Assembly (NCBI GenBank): GCA_944391895.1
Contig: CALXVF010000073.1
Location: 1-6,230 of the forward strand
DNA length: 6,230 nt
Origin: an uncultured Clostridia bacterium
GTDB lineage: Bacteria > Bacillota > Clostridia > TANB77 > CAG-508
Direction of reading: 5' to 3'
Below are positions 6,173 through 6,230 of this stretch, one piece after another (position 1 is the first letter of the stretch; each line of letters starts with the position of its first letter). Both the position numbers and the translations under genes were made by a program. The notes beneath the pieces were generated by a model. The model was given only the letters and a program-made list of their open reading frames with translations. It did not search any database and was not told the origin of the DNA.

Positions 6173-6230
6173 ATTTATTTTTCCTTATATTAATTAAATA
6201 ATGCTCATATTTTGGTATTTTACTACTCAT
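6165..6230 (-). CDS. C-terminal end of an upstream gene, cut by the window edge
   Basis: The minus strand is open from the window edge for 21 codons (ending in INIRKNKYE) to a TAG at 6165-6167; the other two frames are closed within the first few codons. The stop lies 8 bp inside the SSB-like gene, the arrangement of coupled genes in an operon. The first codon visible is ATG, but no ribosome site can be checked because it falls outside the window, so this may be either the tail of a longer gene or a very short open frame. The peptide is lysine- and tyrosine-rich and not recognisable. Confidence 0.45.
   Translation of the reverse strand: MSSKIPKYEHYLINIRKNKYE

Noticed and set aside
1..6230. 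CRISPR array, prophage, toxin-antitoxin pair or insertion sequence with transposase
   Set aside because: Reading both strands, I saw no regularly spaced direct repeats, no transposase or integrase motifs and no small toxin-antitoxin pair.

Overview
The window reads as chromosomal DNA from a low-G+C Firmicute, most likely a Clostridia-type anaerobe. The evidence is the very AT-rich coding and spacer DNA, AGGAGG-type ribosome sites, consensus sigma-A promoter hexamers and protein sequences of Firmicutes type (OmpR/VanS-like two-component pair, Bacillus-type alpha-amylase, a TrmB with an NPWP motif). No species can be named from the sequence alone.

Layout, left to right. Positions 1-2147 hold a two-component system on the minus strand: an OmpR/PhoB-type response regulator followed by a transmembrane sensor kinase whose start overlaps the regulator's stop codon by one base; the kinase runs off the left edge only a few residues from its expected end. 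Positions 2213-3352 (minus) encode an MscS-family mechanosensitive channel, 65 bp upstream of the regulator and without a visible terminator between them, so the three may be partly co-transcribed. Positions 3353-3645 form the divergent spacer between the channel and the next gene, and contain the most unusual object here: a 147-bp inverted-repeat element (3388-3534) with a GC-rich core that folds on paper into a three-way junction. Positions 3646-5112 (plus) encode a cytoplasmic GH13 alpha-amylase. It meets trmB (5116-5829, minus) tail to tail with 3 bp between, and the amylase terminator hairpin lies inside the last codons of trmB. trmB has a near-perfect promoter and a very short leader. 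The right end carries an 83-codon SSB/OB-fold-like protein (5921-6172, minus) and the last 21 codons of an upstream reading frame that overlaps it by 8 bp.

Functionally this is mostly housekeeping: envelope sensing and osmotic protection, turnover of internal alpha-glucan, and tRNA m7G46 modification. I see no phage, CRISPR, toxin-antitoxin or defence module. The part that ordinary annotation would miss is the structured element at 3388-3534, which is also likely to cause a false 64-residue N-terminal extension on the channel gene.
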